Assembly: GCA_000431975.1 (NCBI GenBank)
Contig: HF988551.1
Coordinates: 529 to 28,669, forward strand
DNA from: Prevotella sp. CAG:924
GTDB taxonomy: Bacteria > Bacteroidota > Bacteroidia > Bacteroidales > Bacteroidaceae
DNA: 28,141 bases
Reading direction: 5' to 3'
The translations under genes were made by a program, and so were the position numbers. Every line of letters starts with the position of its first letter. Position 1 is the stretch's first letter. The notes under the pieces were generated by a model, which saw only the letters and a list, made by a program, of their open reading frames with translations, was not told the DNA's origin and ran no database searches. Shown one piece after another: positions 24,655 to 28,141 of the stretch.

Positions 24655-25716
24655 TTATTCGGAATACAACGGCACAATGACACCAGGACATACGCCAACG
24701 GTCCATTGTCCAGTCTTGACACCCGCTGTCGTATAAGCGACGATATATCCGTCCGTCACATAGCTTGCATAGCCCGTATTCTCATCCTTGCTGAGTGAGG
24801 TGACGTATACCTTCCCACTCACACTATCCACTCCGATAGCATAAGGATTAAAAATCTCCGTGCCGTCAATCCACTTGACAGCCGTCTTTGTCGCAAAACT
24901 ATAGTAGCTGTAAGTAGCCGGGCTGCCATAAGGTGCATTCACAAGATAAAGACCATTCTCATCGGCAGCCATCATCGTATAGTTGCCAATTTTGCTCACC
25001 TGATCCTGGTCGTCGATCTTCTGCAACTGTCCAGGCACTGAATAATAGTCGCCTACACTGAGAAGATAAAGACCGTCAGAAGTATTAAGAAGTGCTCCAG
25101 GATTGGTCACTACCGTGATGTCCTTCTCCTTGTCGAGAGTCGCTGCCTGCAACTTCACGACATTCGTATTGTAGGTATAATCGTTATTCCAACCATTTGA
25201 GACATATACGTGCCCCTTGCGTACAGCAATTCCCTCTAAATTTGTTCCGACTACTTCCGAGCTATCGGTCAGCTCATTGGTAGAAAGCGACATCTTATAG
25301 ACCTTACCGGTATAGGAGGAAATATAAAGGTTGTCATCATCAGCAGCGAGGCAGCGGGGGGCTTTCACATTCACGACGGCTACGCTCTTAGCAGTCTTCT
25401 TGCTGATCACCTCTATCCGATTCTCATTGTTCGTAGCAATATACATATTGTCGCCTTTAATAAGCGCATCATTAGGGGTATCGCCAAGTGAGCGGCCATT
25501 GACTGAACTGAAAACGTTACGTGTCACAGTAGAATCACTGGAGATGAAATCCAACGAACCGTCAATATTGCCCATAGAGCCTTCACAGAGTACGTAGACA
25601 CCTTGAGAGCCTTTCTGTCCACCTGAATCTGGGGTCGTCGCATCATCATCACTGCTGCACGCAGCAAAAGTCAAAACCGTTCCCGCAAGAGCGAGAATAC
25701 TCCAAAAATTTTTCAT
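24655..25716 (-). CDS. btuG: Surface cobalamin-binding lipoprotein, BtuG-like (DUF5074/YncE-type propeller)
   Basis: 353 residues from ATG 25716 (MKNFWSILALAG). An in-frame start at 25743 would add nine residues and overlap the upstream gene, and would spoil the signal peptide. Lipobox FAAC (C20) is followed by SSDDD, an acidic export signal that sends Bacteroidota lipoproteins to the cell surface. The mature protein is a run of beta-propeller-like repeats: GVYVLCEGSMGNIDGSLDFI, DNMYIATNNENRIEVISKKTAKSVAVVNV, DDNLYISSYTGKVYKMSLSTNEL, GHVYVSNGW and SGKVYVTSLS. BtuG proteins of Bacteroides bind B12 very tightly at the cell surface and pass it to BtuB. The stop of the TonB receptor gene lies 13 bp upstream, so the two form a BtuB-BtuG pair. 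Propeller and location are seen; B12 binding is inferred from context. Confidence 0.83.
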   Translation of the reverse strand: MKNFWSILALAGTVLTFAACSSDDDATTPDSGGQKGSQGVYVLCEGSMGNIDGSLDFISSDSTVTRNVFSSVNGRSLGDTPNDALIKGDNMYIATNNENRIEVISKKTAKSVAVVNVKAPRCLAADDDNLYISSYTGKVYKMSLSTNELTDSSEVVGTNLEGIAVRKGHVYVSNGWNNDYTYNTNVVKLQAATLDKEKDITVVTNPGALLNTSDGLYLLSVGDYYSVPGQLQKIDDQDQVSKIGNYTMMAADENGLYLVNAPYGSPATYSYYSFATKTAVKWIDGTEIFNPYAIGVDSVSGKVYVTSLSKDENTGYASYVTDGYIVAYTTAGVKTGQWTVGVCPGVIVPLYSE

Positions 25717-25729
25717 GTTGTTATTGATA

Positions 25730-27775
25730 TTAATTATTAACACTAATTATCAAACTTAACCGCCAAGAACGTCCCGGCATAGGATACCGCTTGACTATCT
25801 CATACTGCCGGTTGGTCACATTAAGCACTGCGGCCCGGGCCGTCACCTCGGTCTTTGTCCAATGCCACGTTTTCCATGCTGACACATCCATTTGGGCATA
25901 TCCTCCCAACCGTGTGCCATTGGCATGCTCCAACGTTGTCCACCGTTCGTCCATACCGTCAGCCGACACTACAAGATTGATCCATGGGTTCATCCACGTC
26001 AACGTACCGGCCAGCGTATTACGTGGTGTATAAGGAATCTGCCAGTCATACGACGATGCCTTAGGATTGCTCCGATTGACGGCTGCCTGCAGGGTATAAT
26101 TGGCTGTCCACTCCAAAGATTGCCCTACTGCCAACCGATAGGAGCCGGAGAGCGTCACATCAAACCCGAGTGTACGGCTTTTCGACAGATTCATCATCCT
26201 CCATACAAACATATTGTAGGGCACGGCTATGATTTTATCCTTCACATTGACAAGATAAGCATCGGCAGTAAGTCGAAGATTCCATTGGGTGACAGCAACC
26301 TGCTTGAAAGGAAGCCCGACCGTCATACCTATATTCCACTGGCTTGCCCGTTCCGGCTTCAAGCCGGTACTGCCCAAATGATAATAGTAGGCTTCATTGA
26401 ATGTAGGCATTCGGAACAGATCCTTATAGAATCCTCGTATATAGAACGGGACATCGTTTACGGGTTGCCATGACACGTTCAGTGAAGGTGAGAAGCGGTG
26501 GGCATTGCCTGTAGAGGCTGCACCTTCATCCACCTTATTTATATAGTTACTTTGCAGCAGTCGCCCTATGACCTTCACATTTCCACTCTTCCATCTGACC
26601 GACAATGCCTGCAAAATAGTATGTCGAAGAGGATGACTGGCAATAGGAGGCACACCGGGAGCCTGTCCCTGCGTTGTCGTCAGGGTGGAATTGAGATTAT
26701 TCAGCATATAATCTACAGAATAATTCCACAGGAACTGACCGGTTGGATGCCAATTCACCGCTGCCGCTCCATAATACTCTCGTTGCCAGTAAGTCTCGTT
26801 CTGCTCGCCTCCACTGAGTACAGCTTGTCTGTCGGCAGACATCGCCCAATTCATCTTCGCATTCACCTGTACACTCCAGCTGTCGGCTACGCGACCAATC
26901 CACCGTAGCTGTCCAAAGGCAGTCCGCTCGCGCAACCGCTCACTGCTGTCCTGCGTGTAAAGATGTACCTGTCCGGGCAAATGGCGATCAGTATCATAAT
27001 AGTATGCCTTACCCTGTAGTTGCTGCTGGCCTCCAGCCCAGACAAGATGCAGATTGCCTTCTACATGACCATCGCGCAGCTGCGAGTTTTGTCGTCGCTC
27101 ATGGGTAGTCTGTGACACATTATGCAGGACAAACGGATAATCGTTATCCGACCGCAGATAATCAGCCAATATACTTGCACTGTTGCTCCCCCATGCTCTG
27201 CCTACAGAAAGGGACGGCTTCAGCGTTCCCCAGCTTCCACCTTCCACTTGTGCCTTCAGCTCCAAGCCATGAACAGGCTCAGCCGAACGTAACTGTAAGG
27301 TCGCAGCCGTAATGAAATTACGGGCTGGCTGGAAGATGTCGTCATCATCGCCAATGACAAGACGCACAAGTCCCATATTGGTAAGGGAGAAACGACTTAG
27401 ATCCACTTCACCGGTCTGTGTGTCACTAACTGTAAGGCCATCAATCATAACTCCCGTGTACTTACTACCTATTCCGCGCACACTGACACTCTTCATGCCA
27501 CCTGCACCTCCATAATCGCGCACAGTGACTCCACTAACATGGCGCAATACCTCCGTGAGCGTCCCTACCCCTCGATGCAACATACTTTCTGCATCCATCT
27601 GCTGTGACGGCGATGTGGACGACAAGCTGTTGCCCGGCATAGATCCAATGACGCGCACACTATCAAGCACGATCTCTTGCTTCATGCAGGAGCCTGCCTG
27701 TGTTCGAAGTGTCTGTGCCGAGGCAACGCTTGCAACCGACAACAGAAACACAATAAGTGTTGGATTCTTTCGCAT
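25730..27775 (-). CDS. btuB: TonB-dependent outer-membrane cobalamin receptor (BtuB-like)
   Basis: 681 residues. Signal peptide MRKNPTLIVFLLSVASVASA (cleavage near residue 20), then a TonB-box-like stretch (EIVLDSVRVIG). The plug domain (about 60-175) has LTEVLRHVSGVTVRDYGGAGGMKSVSVRGIGSKYTGVMIDG and ends near FITAATLQLRS. A 22-strand barrel follows, ending NVTNRQYEIVKRYPMPGRSWRLSLIISVNN; the family usually ends in an aromatic residue, here Asn. There is no carboxypeptidase-like N-terminal extension, so it is BtuB-like and not a SusC-type receptor. It imports cobalamin across the outer membrane using TonB energy. The cobalamin riboswitch directly upstream makes the substrate call strong. Ribosome-binding site GAGGAAG ends one base before the ATG. 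Confidence 0.92.
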   Translation of the reverse strand: MRKNPTLIVFLLSVASVASAQTLRTQAGSCMKQEIVLDSVRVIGSMPGNSLSSTSPSQQMDAESMLHRGVGTLTEVLRHVSGVTVRDYGGAGGMKSVSVRGIGSKYTGVMIDGLTVSDTQTGEVDLSRFSLTNMGLVRLVIGDDDDIFQPARNFITAATLQLRSAEPVHGLELKAQVEGGSWGTLKPSLSVGRAWGSNSASILADYLRSDNDYPFVLHNVSQTTHERRQNSQLRDGHVEGNLHLVWAGGQQQLQGKAYYYDTDRHLPGQVHLYTQDSSERLRERTAFGQLRWIGRVADSWSVQVNAKMNWAMSADRQAVLSGGEQNETYWQREYYGAAAVNWHPTGQFLWNYSVDYMLNNLNSTLTTTQGQAPGVPPIASHPLRHTILQALSVRWKSGNVKVIGRLLQSNYINKVDEGAASTGNAHRFSPSLNVSWQPVNDVPFYIRGFYKDLFRMPTFNEAYYYHLGSTGLKPERASQWNIGMTVGLPFKQVAVTQWNLRLTADAYLVNVKDKIIAVPYNMFVWRMMNLSKSRTLGFDVTLSGSYRLAVGQSLEWTANYTLQAAVNRSNPKASSYDWQIPYTPRNTLAGTLTWMNPWINLVVSADGMDERWTTLEHANGTRLGGYAQMDVSAWKTWHWTKTEVTARAAVLNVTNRQYEIVKRYPMPGRSWRLSLIISVNN

Positions 27776-27797
27776 TCTTCCTCGAGAACTGGAAATG
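27773..27797 (-). promoter_or_regulatory. Possible Shine-Dalgarno-sequestering hairpin of the riboswitch
   Basis: On the minus strand CATT and TCC (27797-27791) can pair with GGA and AATG at 27781-27773, leaving AG as a bulge. This hides both GAGGAAG and the btuB start codon. It would serve as the off state of translational control. It is short and read by eye. Confidence 0.4.
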
Positions 27798-27811
27798 ATA
27801 TCATCGCTCTA

Positions 27812-28000
27812 CGGCAGGTCTTCTGGCTCGTGGCGTCAGTCAAGCGTCTTCCCATCGATGTAAAGAACAGAAACGAAATGAACCTATCGTCTCTTGATCA
27901 ACAGTGACTTATTGCTTGACCATAATGCCACACACAGCAGCGGGACTGTCCGGGATTCTCACCCGGTTCCCTATTAATCTCCCCAAAGGAGAACCGTATG
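27812..28000 (-). promoter_or_regulatory. Cobalamin riboswitch
   Basis: On the minus strand the conserved cobalamin aptamer elements are in order: GGGAACCGGGTGAGAATCCC near 27976-27953, GGACAGTCCCGCTGCTGTG near 27951-27933, GTCACTG at 27908-27902, and the B12 box GCCACGAGCCAGAAGACCTG near 27833-27814. It lies in the leader of btuB and should shut off uptake genes when B12 is plentiful. The aptamer ends about 35 bases before the btuB ATG. No terminator hairpin with a T-run lies between, which favours control of translation. Confidence 0.95.
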
Positions 28001-28006
28001 CGTTTG

Positions 28007-28014
28007 CAAAGGTA
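28007..28014 (-). promoter_or_regulatory. Likely -7 element of the btuB riboswitch transcript
   Basis: On the minus strand TACCTTTG (28014-28007) fits TAnnTTTG and lies just before the riboswitch aptamer. No good -33 box is seen 18-20 bases upstream. Bases 28015-28141 beyond it show no gene. Confidence 0.6.
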
Positions 28015-28141
28015 CAACTTATTTTTCAGATATTAAGATATAAAAACCGAATATTCACAATTAACGTGAGTCGAATGAAATTATAATGATTATCTGAATC
28101 AGTAAATAACGGCTCACCCGATAAATATAGGGGAGATATGC

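Noticed and set aside
1..28141. CRISPR arrays, tRNA or rRNA genes, phage genes
   Set aside because: I saw no regularly spaced repeats, no tRNA-like T-arm motifs in a cloverleaf context, no rRNA segments and no phage structural genes.

Overview
The window looks like chromosomal DNA from a Prevotella-like member of the Bacteroidota. Evidence: Bacteroidota-type promoters (TTTG, 18-20 bases, TAnnTTTG) before many genes; the bamD-rpoZ-DUF4293 cluster; lineage-specific families (DUF4491, DUF4494, DUF4293, DUF5074/BtuG); a reverse rubrerythrin next to a PerR-like regulator; and lipoproteins with an acidic surface-export signal. Most of it is ordinary core genome. The two ends are accessory or under decay.

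Layout. (1) 1-1,830 is a graveyard: an ABC exporter and a ThiF/E1-like adenylyltransferase reduced to fragments joined out of frame, followed by a gutted IS3-family element. (2) 2,018-3,709 is a YidE/AspT-type transporter, followed by about 850 bp with no recognisable gene. (3) 4,616-8,425 holds DUF4491, rlmH and, convergent to them, uvrB plus a YciO/Sua5-family gene. (4) 8,548-10,316 is bamD-rpoZ-DUF4293, divergent from uvrB and closed by strong hairpins. (5) 10,494-11,520 is a perR-rubrerythrin peroxide-defence operon with a probable operator on its promoter. (6) 11,800-17,661 is a colinear minus-strand run: repB-like initiator, DUF4494, yggS, a second Fur-family gene, purA, hisS, ending in a striking multi-helix RNA-like structure just after hisS. 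(7) 17,849-21,756 is gyrA plus a TPR periplasmic protein. (8) 21,914-28,010 is a vitamin B12 locus: cobalamin riboswitch, TonB receptor (BtuB), surface B12-binding lipoprotein (BtuG-like), periplasmic binding lipoprotein (BtuF), permease (BtuC) and a cobalamin adenosyltransferase with its own promoter.

How the B12 genes would work together: BtuG captures cobalamin at the surface, BtuB takes it across the outer membrane, BtuF and BtuC (with a BtuD ATPase) across the inner membrane, and the adenosyltransferase makes adenosylcobalamin. Here btuC is split by a 22-bp near-perfect tandem duplication whose removal restores the frame exactly, and no btuD lies in the locus. The inner-membrane step is therefore broken, switchable or supplied from elsewhere.

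I see no wholly new multi-gene system. The best candidates for something undescribed are the structured RNA-like element after hisS, the chromosomal RepB-like initiator with a histone-like tail and almost no leader, and the btuC duplication. All family names come from reading the protein sequences by eye; no database search was run.
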